A stretch of 64,000 nucleotides of DNA from Podocnemis expansa (GCA_007922195.1 ML682024.1:1598051-1662050), one strand, 5' to 3'. Counted from the first letter of the stretch, positions 45,890 to 59,509 are shown. Numbers and translations are program-made. Notes: generated by a model from the letters alone, not told the origin.

Positions 45890-47079
45890 GTGTTTAAGTC
45901 AAAAGCTATCTGATTATCCAAGCTCAGTGATAGTCAAACATGACCATGGGGCTTTGCAGCACTTTGATGAACATAAACGGCATGCTTTCAATGGAAGGGT
46001 GTAGGAAGGCAGCGTCTCACTAAGTTCTCCAAAGCTTCCCCCCGCCCCCGATCTGCACCATTTTTGGTGTTGCCTGAATTGCGTTTGAGCCAGCTGCTGT
46101 TTCATCCAGGAACTGATCCTTTTCAGCATTTGATAGTTGTGGTGGCATCACTGGGGAGTGAGACCAGGTCTAAATGAGGTACAGTTTGGCACACTACCAT
46201 ACAGCTATACTGGCAGACTATACAAGGAAAGTGCTCTGAATGCGCACACAGTGTATACCAGCAAAACAATGCTTTGTATCCTTATAATAAAACCACTCCC
46301 TCCTAGCAAAATAATCTATACTGGCAAGTTATACTGCATCAATTCGAAGCCCTTTGACCAGTACAGACGTCAGTCAGAGATCACACCTCATCACATCCTT
46401 GACTGATATAGCTAGGCCATCAAAAGTATAAATACCTGCAAGATCCTGCAGGGGAGGGCCTTTAGAGAAGAGGAATGGTCACCTGTCATCAGTCTTTGAG
46501 TTCTCCTGGAGAGGAAAGTCTGGAACCAGATGAGCATAAGCTAAAGTGTCTGAACCTAGACAGCCATTATGGACAGTTTTATCTCCAACACAAAGGCCCT
46601 CTCAAGTTTTTTTCCGCCCTGTACCATGCTATGCCATACCTATATGGAGCCTTTGAGAGTTTGAGACACAACATGGGCTGCAATACTAGTAAAGCAAAGA
46701 AAACAAGCAAATCCATACCTCCTTTACTAGATGCTAACGTCATCTCCTCCAAGCTTTCCTTGTCTGCTAAAATTAGCGACTGAAGATGAACCCTTACAAG
46801 ACTGAGATGAGACTGACAGGAAGAAGGAAATATTTGAAGAACTTACTTCCATGACAACTCCCCCCACCCCTTCTATTAAAAGTATCTGCACTCAGACTGT
46901 TGGACCCAATCACATCAGATACTGAGGTGGCCATTGCAAGTCATGTTTTCATGCCTTCAGGCTTGATTACTGGAGTTTTTGTGGTAAGCTGTATAATGAG
47001 ACTCCAGGAGCTCCATCCATTTAGCTGAACAAGAGAAGGTATGAGGTGACTTGATTAGTTTGTAAGGACCTGCCTGGAG
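45890..47079. other. ZFAND3 intron, no element named
   Basis: Mixed sequence. A CTATACTGGCA motif recurs at about 46,206 and 46,317, which hints at a further MITE, but I could not define its ends. Confidence 0.35.
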
Positions 47080-47322
47080 AACAAATATTTAATAATGGGC
47101 CTTCACTCTAGTAGAGAAAAATATAACATGATCCAATGGCTGGAAGATGAAACTAGAAAAATTCAGATTCGAGGAATTAAAATACAAATTTGTGACAGTC
47201 AAGAGTAATTAGTCATTGGAACAACTTATTATGGTCACATTGGATTCTCCACCACTGACTATTTTTAAATTAAAGTGGGACGTTCTTCTAAAAGATAGAA
47301 TTTAGGGATTATTTCAGGGTAG

Positions 47323-47364
<42 letters not shown>

Positions 47365-47440
47365 TGTTAGTTAGTTGGGAAGGAGACTAAATTATATTAG
47401 CATAATGGACTCTTCTGGCCTTGGGATCTATTAATTCTCT
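47080..47440 (+). mobile_element. CR1-type LINE 3' end with embedded microsatellite
   Basis: The sequence TAATTAGTCATTGGAACAAC, then TGGATTCTCCACCACTGAC, TCTAAAAGATAGAATTTAGG and finally CATAATGGACTCTTCTGGCC follows the end of ORF2 and 3' UTR of old reptile CR1 elements. A (TG)n(AG)n repeat interrupts it at about 47,325-47,364. Confidence 0.7.
47325..47364. repeat. (TG)n(AG)n microsatellite
   Basis: About 15 TG units run into about 5 AG units. This is simple sequence inside the CR1 fragment. Confidence 0.9.
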
Positions 47441-50400
47441 TTACCTAGAACTACAACCAACTTCCATGAAGAAACTACAGATGGACCAAAAAGAATCATG
47501 CCCAGTAACCAGTTACCAGAAACACAGTACTCCAATTGCCACTCCTTAAGCAGGTTCCCAGTCAGAGTCACTGCACTCATTTTCAAAACAAACTCTAGCC
47601 ATATAAAAATATAGATTAATTCAAACTTCTCAGTGAGCTAGAAGGGCAGGACAGGCAGGAGGTCAGAGAGCTCGTTTGTAAGTTCATATCTGGAACAGGA
47701 GGTGGTTCTAGTCACTGGTTTGTTGGAATGCATTAGCAGTTCATGCTCTAACAGCATAAATCCCTGGATTACATTTTGTCTACTGACCCACTGCCCAAGG
47801 CAGAATTTGTAGCACAGAAACGTATTAAAGGGGCTTAATATTATTTTATTTCATCAAGTCTACGGCAGGGCAGAGACGCTGCAGGTGCTCCGTGACTAAA
47901 ATACATCTGTTTTACATTCTTCTCCATGCCTGGGCTTTACACATGGCCCAGAAAAAGAATTAAATTTATTCTACAGAGCCAGAAATCATTGGCCTGTTAC
48001 CCACTATAGCGCATGTGGGGGCAGATAATCAGCAGAGAAGAGATTACTTCCCACAGAGGATACAAAATGCTGCGGTGTTTAGAATAATTAGGCATCATTC
48101 ACAACAAGGTAACAGTAATCCCCAAAGCAGAGTGTTTATCTGTTTCGCTCCCTTCCAAAGGGAAAGAGAACTTAATTTGTTTCAAAAGATATTGACATTA
48201 AAGCAACTAAACGTTAGGGGAATCCTAAAGTTAGGATAATCTGGTAGCTTTTCAAGCCCAGAAAAATGGAACAGGGCAGAGAAATGTAAAAATAGAACAA
48301 ATAGCTCCAAGATACAATGCAAATATTCTAGAGACTTGTACAGACTGCTTGATGAACTCTTGCTCTACAGTTTCCATTGTGATCCAGTTTATTCCCTTGA
48401 TACCCACCATCAAACTACTTGAAGAGAGCAGGCAACAATGGAAACAAACAAAACTGTGAATTAATGAAGCTCCCAATGCAGTTTGTATACACTGTCACTT
48501 TCAAGTATAAAAATATTCTCCTTTGCTGGCATCTTTTATTGTTCTCTTTCCAGACAGTTCTATCTTTGCACAAACTATAATTACTTTTTTCTTGTCTTCT
48601 GTAGGACCTGCACTGTGGTGGTAATGTCTGCTTTCACTGCACATCTCCAGAAACATTCACATTTAATGACATTTTACAAAACACCCAAAATACCAAGCCC
48701 CAAAACAAATCCCAGTAATTGACCTTTGGAAATAAATGAGCCAACTAATCTCATCTTTCCCATAACTTTATAAATGGCAGAGACTCTGTGCAAGGGCTAG
48801 GGAAGACAGCAACACTTCTGCACTCAAAATACTTTTGCTGGGAACCTGTTGTCCTCCCTCCTGACGAGGAAGGGAGATGAGTCACATTAAAGCTTTTTAA
48901 CCAAATTAATATAGTTCTTAAAACTCCAGTGGAAATGCCCCAAGGCTGTTTTTGCCACAGATGTTCCTTCTATTATTTCTATTCCCAGAGCAGAACAGGG
49001 TGCAAATCCGTAGTGAAAGAACTTAGGGTTTCTAGATAGTAATGCAAAGTGTTGCAGAACTTATCAAGTGATCCAAGTTAATTCCCTTCTCTGTAGACAA
49101 ACGCACACATAGCCAGCTGCACATGCAGGAAACAGCACTAGATGGGCATAAGTGTTCTGGTGACCTTGTTTATTCCACAGTCTCCAGTAATCATGTTCCT
49201 TGACTTTTAAAGATGTTCTTTTCAACTGGGTGCTTACTGGATGCTATGAGAAAAGTTGTAACTGACCTGAAATCCACAAGAGAAGGGGATGACATTGGAG
49301 AATGTTAAGATGTATTAGAATGTTTTTTTCTGAGTCTTCCCACTCAGGCTTTAGGAGTGCAGCACCAATAGGTTGCTGGCAAACAAGTCTCATCCTGAAT
49401 TCACATGGCAAACATCTTATTCCATGACATTTATGATGCAAAGTAAAAGTTTATGCCTCAGAGCCTCAGGACAGTAAGAAGGTGCTGTTGATTCATGTGC
49501 CAGTTCTAATGCTGATTAGAAAATACATCTCTTTTGATTCCCAGCAGGCTAGGGAAGAGAATGAAAGAGGGGGGAGGAACCTAGCAGGAAAGATGAGCAT
49601 ACCTCCTTTTCTAACTTGCTGTTTTCGTTGCTCTTGCACATGTAGGGCCTGAAACCAATGTACACAAGCATACACAGAAGCAAAAAGCCATCAGTAGTGC
49701 AAGACTGCTGTAGGAATGAATGGAAACGCTTCCACACAAACAGAGGAGATCACCTTAATCCTGTAGTAGCCATTGAACAGGTATGGTTAAAAGACTCTGA
49801 AGCAGAGACTTTGCATTTCCAAGTTTAGTCACATGTAGCCTGTGTTTCCAAGTGTCTTCTGTCTATTTTCTGAAGAGAGTAAGACTAGGAGCTGCTTTAG
49901 AGAGCATTTAAGGGGCACAGATTTCCACTACAGATCTGCAAACAAACTATCTTGTTTCCCAATTGGTACTAATTTCAGATCCATTTTCCTATTTATCATA
50001 TTACTTCACTTCTGCAGATAACTGTTTTTTTTTTTTTACACTGAATGTGAGGTAAACTGTGAACAAAGAATTTACACCATGTAAGAATAGAGCACATGCT
50101 GAATTTCTTGTCTTCTGTATTAACAAATCTTCCAAGTGGTTCTATGCAAGTTTCCCATTTTACTCTCTCATCTCAGGGAATAAATAAAAGAGGGCTCCCT
50201 GGGAGACATTTTTGGCTTCTTTGAGCATAATGCGTCCACAGAGAAAAACGTACTTTATAAGATACAACTGCACAGAAAATAGCTACTAGCTTTAGGGGTT
50301 GCTTTTCTACCAATAAACATTTACAAGTGACAGAGTATTTAATTCTCATAGGGATGACTTCAAGTGGGAATGTCAGGGCTCTTAGGAAATTCTTTCTGAA

Positions 50401-50621
50401 TATGAAAGAATCCTCAATTTCTGTGTCAAATTGGTAAATAGAATGCACCCAGCTTACTCAGCTGTATTTGAGAAAAGTGTCACAAGATGTTTGAATGGTA
50501 ATTGGTACTGTTTGTTACAATGCTACCTTTAATATTTAGTCATCTCATTATTAATATTCATATGATAGTAGCATATTGAGTCCTGAATTGGGATCAAGAC
50601 CCATTCTACAGGATGCCATAT
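47441..50621. other. ZFAND3 intron, mostly unique; possible conserved element at 47,960-48,240
   Basis: No repeat families were recognised. The 47,960-48,240 part is AT-rich with a CAGATAATC motif and a TAATTAGGCATCATTCAC stretch and resembles conserved regulatory DNA in texture. A short T-run lies at about 50,026-50,038. Confidence 0.4.
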
Positions 50622-50894
50622 AAAGGGTTGGCAACCCGAAAGATAAGAAGAGCCATTTTAAAAAATTCATTCAATAACCAAGTGTTTTGAGAGCCACAAC
50701 GGGTGTAGCCTCGGGGGGGGGGGGGAGTGGGAGGAAGGAAGCTGGACCATGGCACTTGCCAGAGTCCCCCAGTGGCTGGGGAGCCTGGAGAGGGCCATCT
50801 GTGGGTTCTGGAGCTCAGAGCTGCAAAGGGGGTGGGGGTGGAGGACAGCCAAAGAGCTGCATGTGGCTCCAGAGCCACAGGCTGCAGATCCCTG
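50622..50894. mobile_element. Short hAT element (family B, copy 2)
   Basis: Starts AAAGGGTTGGCAACCCG and ends GGCTGCAGATCCCTG, approximate inverted repeats. It shares AAGAAGAGCCATTTT, TCAATAACCAAG, GGGTGTAGCCTC and CCCCCAGTGGC with 11,310-11,565. It contains a run of 13 G residues near 50,715. No TSD was confirmed. Confidence 0.68.
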
Positions 50895-52439
50895 CTCTAA
50901 AACATGTACAAGGTCAGTGCCTGTCTCAAATACCTCACAGGTTAAGTTGAGAAAGACAAACAAGGATGTACAGGAGTGATACAGTTCAATAGGTACAAAT
51001 TTTATAAAATTCTGCATTTTATTTTTCTAAGCCACATACTTTATGAATATAGAAAAGCTAGAATAATTTAAAAAATATATCTCCAAGAGGCTCATGAGGG
51101 TGATAAAGCAAAGAGGCTAAAAACTGGTTAAAATTCATACAAAGTACTCGTATTAAATTAAAATCTTCCACACTGATCATGGCAGCTCCAGCTACCAGCA
51201 GGGGCTGAGTGTCAGCTGCAGCAATGGACAGCTGATCAGCTTCAAGGAATGAATAACTTACCAAGGGAAATCACATTCAAAATTAAAGGTCCAGAGCTGA
51301 ATTACCTATGTAAACGGCTGTTGTTTTTTTTGAGAAACACGTAAGATTTTGTCACTAAGTTCAGAAGGGTTCAATGCCATCCTTTTGCCAACTGTAAGGA
51401 TGTCTACAGCCCAATGTTCGCTGAGTCAGCACTTCTGACATTGTGCATCTCTTCACTCTCATCTCTGCCTTTGAGGGAGTCTATAGATAACAGGAGAATT
51501 GATCCAAATGCTGGTCCAAGATAATTTCCAAGAACAGGATTCACATACTTTTGCAACAGCAATGAATTACATATTCTTTTAATCTTGCACACAAGGACAA
51601 ATGTAGTGTGGACAGACCAAAAGACCTCTGTCTTAGACACTCACACCAGTCTAAAAATTTGGCTGTTTTCCTGCCATCGGCCATTCACGTGTACCACCCG
51701 TGAACCTGAACTGCTCGTATCCTCAGTTTTCTAATCGTGAATAATCCATGCTGCAAATCAGGTGAGTGTGTTCACAAGTGAATGGGAGGGATGCACTGGC
51801 TGCACAGAGGCTCAACTTTTAACACAAGGAAATGCTGCCTGGATTACCAGACATACTGGTAGTGGTGAACCATTAAAATAGACCATCATATCACAGTTGG
51901 GCAGTGAACAGACTGCACCTAAAAGTGAAGTTTCTAAGTCAGAGTTGTGAGGGAGGGGGGATTTTTTCCCCCACTCCTTCGTCCCCTTTCCCCCACGAGC
52001 AGTGTCTAGGAGAAGACAACCAAGATGGTTTCTGAAACAGGAGGAAAGAAGGCAAAGAAAATGATGAGATACAGAAGCTCTGTGATGTACCTCCCCCTTG
52101 AGTAGATATCTCATAGAAGAAATGTTGCCTGATACGGCTTGTGGCAGAAGAAGATTCCAGGATTAGAGATGCTGCTAGAGACAAGGGTAAAATTTAGGAG
52201 AGGAGAGAGGAAGTTGTAAAGATGATAAGATTTGTGGACAGCCGCTGAACAAAATTACCTGGAGTGCAGAGCCCCAGTTGAGGCCAGTGATCCTCTGGCC
52301 ATGAGAAAAGGCAGAGGAAGAGACCAGCTTGTGATGGTGAAAGTGAGCTGAGTAGCAGGTTTGCTGCACTGATATATGAGGAGGAGAAACAGGAAAGAGC
52401 TTAAAATATGATGTAAAATAGACGACGAGAGAACATAAA
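50895..52439. other. ZFAND3 intron, nothing recognised
   Basis: AT-rich sequence without recognisable repeats or exons. Confidence 0.45.
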
Positions 52440-53430
52440 ACAGATTCATATGAACACCTGGAAGAGCAGAGTCTATGTAATCAGGGACTCAATACTCAAA
52501 CTGACAGCCTCTCAACAGCCAGGATCCAGGAATCAAAAATGAATGAGCTGTCTGCCAGGAGAAAGGGTATGAGATATGGACATAAGGCTGAAAAGGACTG
52601 TGGTGGAGGTGGGAAAAAATGCATTGGTAGTGCTGCATATGTTGGGGTGAATGACTTTCAGATTTCCTATAGAATGGATCAAGGACACCTAAACTGGGCT
52701 AGACAAGAAACTTGAACTGGAAGGTCACGTTATCTTCAGCAGAATATTTCTAGTCCCTGGGGAAACAGGATGAAGATTTGACAAGATAATGAAAATCAAC
52801 AGCTAGCTCAAGGGTAGGTGCTCCAAGGAGGGTTTTGGAATGATTGATTATTTGGAGTCAATTGCAGAAAGATAATATTTCTCAACTGATGGAGTCCACT
52901 TGAGTAATTCGAGTATTAATCTTCCAGGATCAAGGCTGGCATGACTGACAAGTGGGGCTTTAAAGTAGGAGATATGGGGAGAAGATTGGGAGAGACTCAT
53001 GAAACACCTGGCTCCAGTAAACTTGAGGAGGAATATCAACTAACTGAAGATATAGGAAGGTATAACGGAACACCACAAAGTAAGAGTATGGGCAGTAAAA
53101 AATAAATAAATATTGATTGAAGTACTGGTAGTTGTCAGGTAGATGATCCAGTGACTGAAAGGAATATATCTAATCCATCTAAAAAACTGAATGAGGTCAG
53201 TGGGGAAACTTCTCACATACTTATCCATGAATGCTAAGAGTCTGGTCAAACCAGATGTTACAGGGATTATAGAAACCAGGTGGAATTACATTTGTAACTG
53301 GAATACAAGTATTGAAGGGTCTGTGCTGTTTAGGCAAAATAGGAAGAAAGATAAAAGTGTGCATGGGGCGGGGCAGGGGAGAAAACAACATCAACAAATA
53401 GTAAACTGTAATGAAATATGAATGGCTGAA
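52440..53430 (+). pseudogene. CR1-like ORF1/ORF2 5' fragment
   Basis: At 53,190-53,421 the frame reads LLTYLSMNAKSL, VTGIIETRWNYICNWN and IEGSVLFRQNRKKD, matching the N-terminal endonuclease boxes of CR1 (LKCLYxNAxSL, AITETWW, GYKLFRxDRxGR). The Glu of the ITETWW box remains as IIETRW. The preceding 750 bp is probably ORF1 and the inter-ORF region, but I can only suggest that from position and from weak matches. Confidence 0.6.
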
Positions 53431-54541
53431 ACAGTTGGTCAAAATTACTTTGGGGAAAGTTGGTTGATGTGATGGTAGTAAATTACTGTAAATCACTGTG
53501 GTTGGCATAATACAGTAAAACTTGGTAAGCCTGAGCGTTAAAAGATTCTGGGAGCATAGCCTCTCAGCACTAGACAGTTTGCATGGCAAATCACGGAGAA
53601 TACAGCACTTGTACTTGGGATTAACATAACACATGAATGTTCATCCAGGCCCTGTGTGTGTAGCTGTGGCAAACAAATGGTCATGGTTAGCCAATGGCCA
53701 GTTCACCTGGTGTATATATTGGCTAATCTGAGTGAGACTAACTGACGTGGGTTAACTGACCCTATAGAACAGCACCTCAACAGATGCCTGGGTGAATATT
53801 TAACCATGTGCATATGTTAACCAATCCCTTTTGTGTCTCCCAAAATTAGTTTGAAAAACAAGTCAAATAACCATGACACACTAAAGCGTTAGAGCGTATT
53901 TTTGGTGACATGTTACTCCTGTGAAAAAGGATATAAGTACTTCGGAATATCATGTGCTATATGAAGACATCTCAATCAACATCTGAAGAGGGACTTTAGA
54001 ATCAAAGTTGGGTAGCTAATACCATACCATGAGGGACCATTAAATAGATCAGGTACTCAAAAAGGACCACCAAAAAGTCAGGGTAGCTGAGGTCCTGCTA
54101 TGGGGGAGACAGGAAACAGAACAAATACCGAAGGAAACAAAAAGGAAGGAAGGAAACAGTTTCCATCTAGAATGCCGCTTTGTTTGCCAATTGGGGTACT
54201 ATGTGGGCCCAACACAGTTACTGAAGGTTTATGCTCAGGGAATTGAGGCTTATTAAGGAGAGGCATTGTATATCTTTTTCTGTTTGTCTATAATTCTTGC
54301 TTTTGAATATATAGTTTTGCATTGAAGAGACTGAATCCTAGTCTTCACTGGTATGGTTACTGGGTGGGTACATGATACCAATTCTGGCCCAAAGATTGTA
54401 AATTAGAGTAGTGTTTCGGTTCTGCTATAGCCCCCCTTCAGGGTCAGACTCAGATATACACATGGATCACTAACATTCAAAATAGAAATTCTATTGGAAA
54501 TTGGGTCAACGGGAGACTAACTTCCCAGATATAGATTGGGG
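53431..54541. other. Intron sequence, possible LTR remnant
   Basis: No coding signal. The stretch at 53,640-54,480 contains a short TATATATT-bearing part near 53,713 and a downstream part with AATATATAG and GAAGAGACTGAATCCTAG, which has the general look of a solo LTR. I could not find paired ends. Confidence 0.25.
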
Positions 54542-54770
54542 CAGGGGTTCTTAAGCTTTTTGTGTCATGACACAGCATGTGTAACCATGTGCGAGTCAGT
54601 GCCCCTTGCACCAAAGAAACAAAATCTCACCACAGAAAACTGCTCATGCCAGAAAGGTGCTGCTGCAGGAATCTGCCATTGTGCTCTGGCTCCAGGGGGC
54701 CCCTGGCGACATACTTTCCTGCTCCTTGCAGCACAGTATTGGGTCATGACGCAGCCATTGAGAACCACCA
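54542..54770. mobile_element. Short hAT element with probable 8-bp TSD
   Basis: Begins CAGGGGTTCTTAAGCTTTTTG and ends AGCCATTGAGAACCACCA. The flanks GATTGGGG (54,534-54,541) and GATTGAAG (54,771-54,778) match at 6 of 8 positions. Both subterminal regions contain GTCATGAC-type sequence. It is non-coding. Confidence 0.7.
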
Positions 54771-57419
54771 GATTGAAGAACAAAGGCTAATACTGGTAGG
54801 GCCTAGTTATTCCTGGATGAGATAGGTGATCCTTGTCTTCCTCAAACTCTCACCAAATCAACCACAAGTGATGTGATTTTAAACATCATTTTGCTAAACA
54901 GTGAGATCATAGAAGAGTTGGCTGTAGGAAATAACCTTTGACTGAGTCATCAAGGCTGTTTCTCAATCTGGCACTTTGAGTGCAGAAGGTGGGGGCCCAC
55001 AGAAGATCTTAAGTCTATCAGGCCTAAAGCCTTGTCTTAAAATTCTCCAAGGATATGAATTCCTTGGCCTTAGATAGGTATTGCTGTCAGCACCCAAATG
55101 CAAAATACCCTCTGAAAACCCAGGAAGGCGCACTTGGGAATTCCTTCTTGTGACATACCCTTAATCTCTTTCATTCCTCTTTGTGGATAGTGACTGAACC
55201 CCAGCTATAATATTAGCTGTAAATGGAACAGAATTCACTTTAGCAATGGACTGTGTGGTCTGAGGCATGTGCGCGCACGCACACACGCACGCACGCACAC
55301 ACACACACCCTCTTCCCTTTTAGGGCACAGAATCAGATCTTGTTCTTAAAAGGATACATTTTTCTTTAATTAAGACGACCAGGGATTTAACTTGAATAGT
55401 TGCAGGATAAAAAGGGGGAGTACATGTGCTTAGCACAGAGGAGTCCAAAAACAGAAAGAACCAAAACAAAGAAATAACCTTAATGCGTTTACCTAACATT
55501 TCCTGCTCTGCTCATGAATGGATGGCTACATATTTAATTTCTTCTTAGACATGGATGTTGCCGGATCCTCCACGCCTGGCTCCCTGAACTCCTTACTGGT
55601 CCTTTCAAGAGCTCTTCCCCCAACCAAACAGGAAGGGCTGCAGCTTCCAATTCAAATTTCCATTGGCTCTCCTGGTGTTTTGCCAATTTACGTCCTGGTA
55701 CTTTTTTAGACTCCCTGTCTGTGGTGTTACCCATCCCCCAAGGTCACCACACTAATAATCACAAGTTGATTCAGTCAAAGTTAAACATAAGCAAATCAGG
55801 GCATCACCTATGAATTTTTTTTTATTTTTATTTTATTTCAGAAGGGTAGGCAATTTGTGAAATTATTGTTAAAGAGCTCAAAGTGCAGAAGAGGTTTGGA
55901 ATTTCTTCAGATCAGTTCTACAAAGAAAATCTAAAATGTAGAGCCATGCGCAGATACAAATATGCAGTTCTGCATCCACATTCATAAACCTCTGTCTGAA
56001 CCACAAACCATCCTCTGCTTTTTAGATGTATCCATAGCCCTTCCACCAATTAGCTGTTTGCAGCCAGTTGCCTACTACCTACACCAGTTTGCAGCCAGCT
56101 GGTGTGACCCTGCCCTCCTGGGATAACCTTCTGAATGTGCCAAAATCAGGACAAGCTGCAAAACCAGGGGCCAACCCCCCAAACCACTGATGAGTAGTAC
56201 TTAAGCCAGTCTCCCACTCAGTAATAAAACATGCTTCTGATTCCTCACTCTGGTAATCACCAAGCATAACAAAACAGAAACAGCTCTCTTGCTGCACATC
56301 AGTTCCTATGGTCCCCTCTAACCACTGTCTCTAAGAAATATGTTCTCCTGATCCCAAAGGGCCTGCCACATCACCCAGAACAATACAGGCCTGGACCTTA
56401 CCCAAAGTACCCCGCTGCCAGCCAATCCTATAGTAACTACAACTAAAGGTTTAATATAAAAAGAAAACAATCAAAACATGAGAGATGTTAAAGGGTCAAA
56501 GTGAAACACATACATACAAATGGTTTAGAGTCCACAGAAAACAAGTCCTTGAAGAATCTGCAGTTTGCAGGTTAGTCCAATTCCTCTGGCATGCACCCAG
56601 TGCCTGGGTGGGTCTCAATCCTTTGTTCAGTGCCAGAATAGTTCCAGAGGAGGGTGTTGGCTCCAGACAGGCTGAAGACTGAAGACTAAAGACAAAATGG
56701 AGATGGGTCCCCTGCCTTTTATCTCAGAGTCCCTGCCAGATCAAAATGGAGTTGGGCCACATGATCAGTCTGGGTAACTGGTCAAACAGGTTTCTTGTTG
56801 GGCCCACTGCAGATGGGAGCTCCCTGATGGGGGCCATCAAAAGGAACAATAGTTTTGCCAACACCCAGTCTGGAATTGCCTTAAGAACAAATCACTTGGA
56901 ACACACATAAAAACGAACAGATTTCTACTTTCTAACACATGCATATCTACATATAAACCATATAATCATTCTTAGCAGATTATAGCCTTCTTATTGACAC
57001 CAAACATTGCATATCACATATGGATTATTGCAAACATGAAATATTAATATGAAAGATAACCATGAACAGTCCCCTAGGCCCAGACAGCATCACAGCTGCC
57101 CCATCATCTAACAATTGTTCAGCTCTGCCCATCACCTAACATCTATTCCAGTGGCACCCGGAGCTAACAGGTGCTCCAGCCCTACCCCAGAAGTCAAGGC
57201 AATCCCAAAAAGTCACTCCATGACCTCTGTGACCACCCGATCCATGATCCATAAAAAAAGGTCTGCAGATGGATGTGGATATCCACAGAAATAAAGTGAA
57301 TTTTCAGGGCTCCACTGAAACACCCATCACAAATGAGGGAAGAATTCGCAGAGAAAAGCTCCAGACCTAGCTGGATGAATAACAACTTCTAAAAGGTTAT
57401 TAGGAGTAAACAGAGAGCC
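54771..57419. other. Intron sequence with microsatellite, mostly unassigned
   Basis: Contains the AC/GC microsatellite at 55,265-55,309. The 55,730-57,190 part has the texture of an old interspersed repeat (CTTGAAGAATCTGCAG, TCCAGAGGAGGG, ACAAAATGGAGATGGG), but I cannot name the family or its ends. Confidence 0.35.
55265..55309. repeat. AC/GC dinucleotide microsatellite
   Basis: Alternating purine-pyrimidine run of GCGC and ACAC units, a sequence type able to adopt Z-DNA. Confidence 0.88.
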
Positions 57420-58650
57420 AATCATGAACAGAAAAAGGGGATGAGAAGCAAAGAAAGCTACATGGTGACAGTTTTTAAAAAAAGTAGAAATAAAGTGAGA
57501 ATTGGTAAAAGTCAAGCTGAAATAGCTCCTACCAAGGAAATTAAACAAACAAAAGATTTTTTCAGCTGTATAAATAAAAAAAAGAATAAGGAAGGATGAA
57601 GTAAGGCTACTATGCAATGTGGTTGGGAAGGAGATTAAAGATAATGTATATATAGCCCAAATACTAAATAAATACTTTGCCTCAGATTTCAATAAAGATG
57701 ATAACATGGAAAATATGCATGAAGGCATGATGGCTAATGGAAATGTGCATCTGGAAATGGAAATTACCACAAGTGAGTTGGAAGAAAAATGTAAAGAGCT
57801 TAATACACTCAGATCAGGGGACCGGATAATTTCCATCCCAGAATACTGAAAGAATTGGCACACGAGATTGCTAATCTGATAGCAAGGGTTTGTAATAAAT
57901 CAGTCTATTTGTAGATAGTGCCATTTTACTGAAGAAAAGCTAATGCTGTATCTATACTTAAGAAAGAGGGGAAAAAAGTGATCTGGGCAATTACAAACCT
58001 GTTATTCTGACCTCTAATATGCCAGGGTTTAGAAAAATTGAGAAGAAAAAACGGAGGCAAATGGCAAAAGGGATGTAATGCAGAAGGAGTTTACTAGAAA
58101 TAGGTCAAGCCAGTTATTTGAGTAAATAACAGATTTTTTACATGAGGGAATGCAGAAGAACTAATTTACTTGGACTTCAGTAAAGCATTTGACAGGTACC
58201 ACAATATTATTATTAGGCAAATCAAGGACAGTAGTGATCAGTACAAGAATCGTAAGGTGAATAAGGAACTGAGTGAAGGGGTGAAGGCAATGGGTTATGA
58301 TCAAAGATCAATTACTGGACTGCAGGGAGGTTGCTAATGGAGTTCCCCAAGGAACACTCTTGGGCCCAATCTTCTTCAATATTATTATTTATGACCTTGA
58401 CACAGAAAGCCAGTATACTAATGAAATTTGCTGGTGCTACAAAATTGGATGACATTGGCATACAGAGGAGGACTGGAATATTATTCTGGATCATCTGAAT
58501 GACCTTGAAGACTGAAGTGATAAAAACAAAGTGAAATTCAATAGCATGAAATGCAAGGTCATACATTTACAGTCTTACAAGAATTTCTCCCATAGCGGGG
58601 GACTCATCTGTTGGGAGCAAAAGAGGTGGAGAAAGATCTGGGTATATGGA
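57420..58650 (+). pseudogene. CR1-like reverse transcriptase fragment
   Basis: Plus-strand readings in shifting frames give KEIKDNVYIAQILNKYFASDF (57,625-57,690), GPDNFHPRILKELAHEIANL (57,817-57,876), LDFSKAFDR (58,170), VPQGTLLGPIFFN (58,341-58,379) and GAKEVEKDLGIW (58,615-58,650). This is the CR1 order, with A-rich, heavily mutated spacers. The catalytic FADD box reads as FAGATKL. It could be the downstream half of the fragment at 52,440-53,430, split by about 4 kb, or an independent copy. Confidence 0.72.
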
Positions 58651-59509
58651 TCAACTTGGGTTGAAAAGGAATTTTCCCTCAGGACAGACTGGGGAAAACT
58701 TTGTGCTTTTTGCCTTCCTCTGCAGCATGAGGGTGCAGGTCTCCCAGATAATCCTGGCACGTATATCTCACTTATTCAATTTCCCCACATTGCAGGTGTC
58801 TTGGGCACTGGTACACCTTGATCCTCCTGTCCTCTGCCTGTGGCCCATAATGGTTCAGTCTCCTGGGAGCCCTAATAATCTGTTCTAATTTTGATTGTTG
58901 GGTGGTATTAGTGGCCTGAGATGCAGGTGGTCAAGAGAGAATTTGGTGGTCCTTCTGCCCCTGAAGTGACCATGAATTTGTAGTGCTAGGGGTCTGTGCC
59001 CCATATACATGAACAGTCACTATATGCCCAGGGCTTTGAGTCTTGACTATTAGCCTGAATTCTTTGAAAACAGTCTCTTGAGAGAGGTAAAGTGGATGGG
59101 ATACAGCTATCCCAGCACCTGTGCTGGGGCCTTGGTTTGTAAGATTCCTTGGTGCAGAACATTTCAAACTTTGCAGTGACACTGGTTTAGTATTCATACT
59201 TCTCTGCACACTGAGTGAATCTATACTAATACATTCCTCCCAAAAGTTGAGGATTTAATTAAAAGCCAAAGTGTAGCCAATAATTTAATTAAAACAAGCA
59301 AGCAATACTAGGTGATCTGATAAAGAATGTGTACTTTCTGGGTTTTTTTCAGCCCAATAAAAATGCAAGTCAGATAAAGCTAGTAATAAAGAGCCAGAAT
59401 AAATCATGATAAAGATACCATGTGAGGCACCATGCAAACTGCATAAATTCCAGGACATTTACGTGCCTCCTTCATGTTTTTCAACTTCAAACCTTCACGT
59501 ACCTAACAC
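58651..59509. other. Intron sequence, nothing recognised
   Basis: The end of the CR1 remnant may extend to about 58,800. No other element is visible. Confidence 0.4.

Noticed and set aside
57619..57849. 76-codon frame as a separate gene
   Set aside because: It is the linker before the RT of the CR1 fragment (KDNVYIAQILNKYFAS) and not a host gene.
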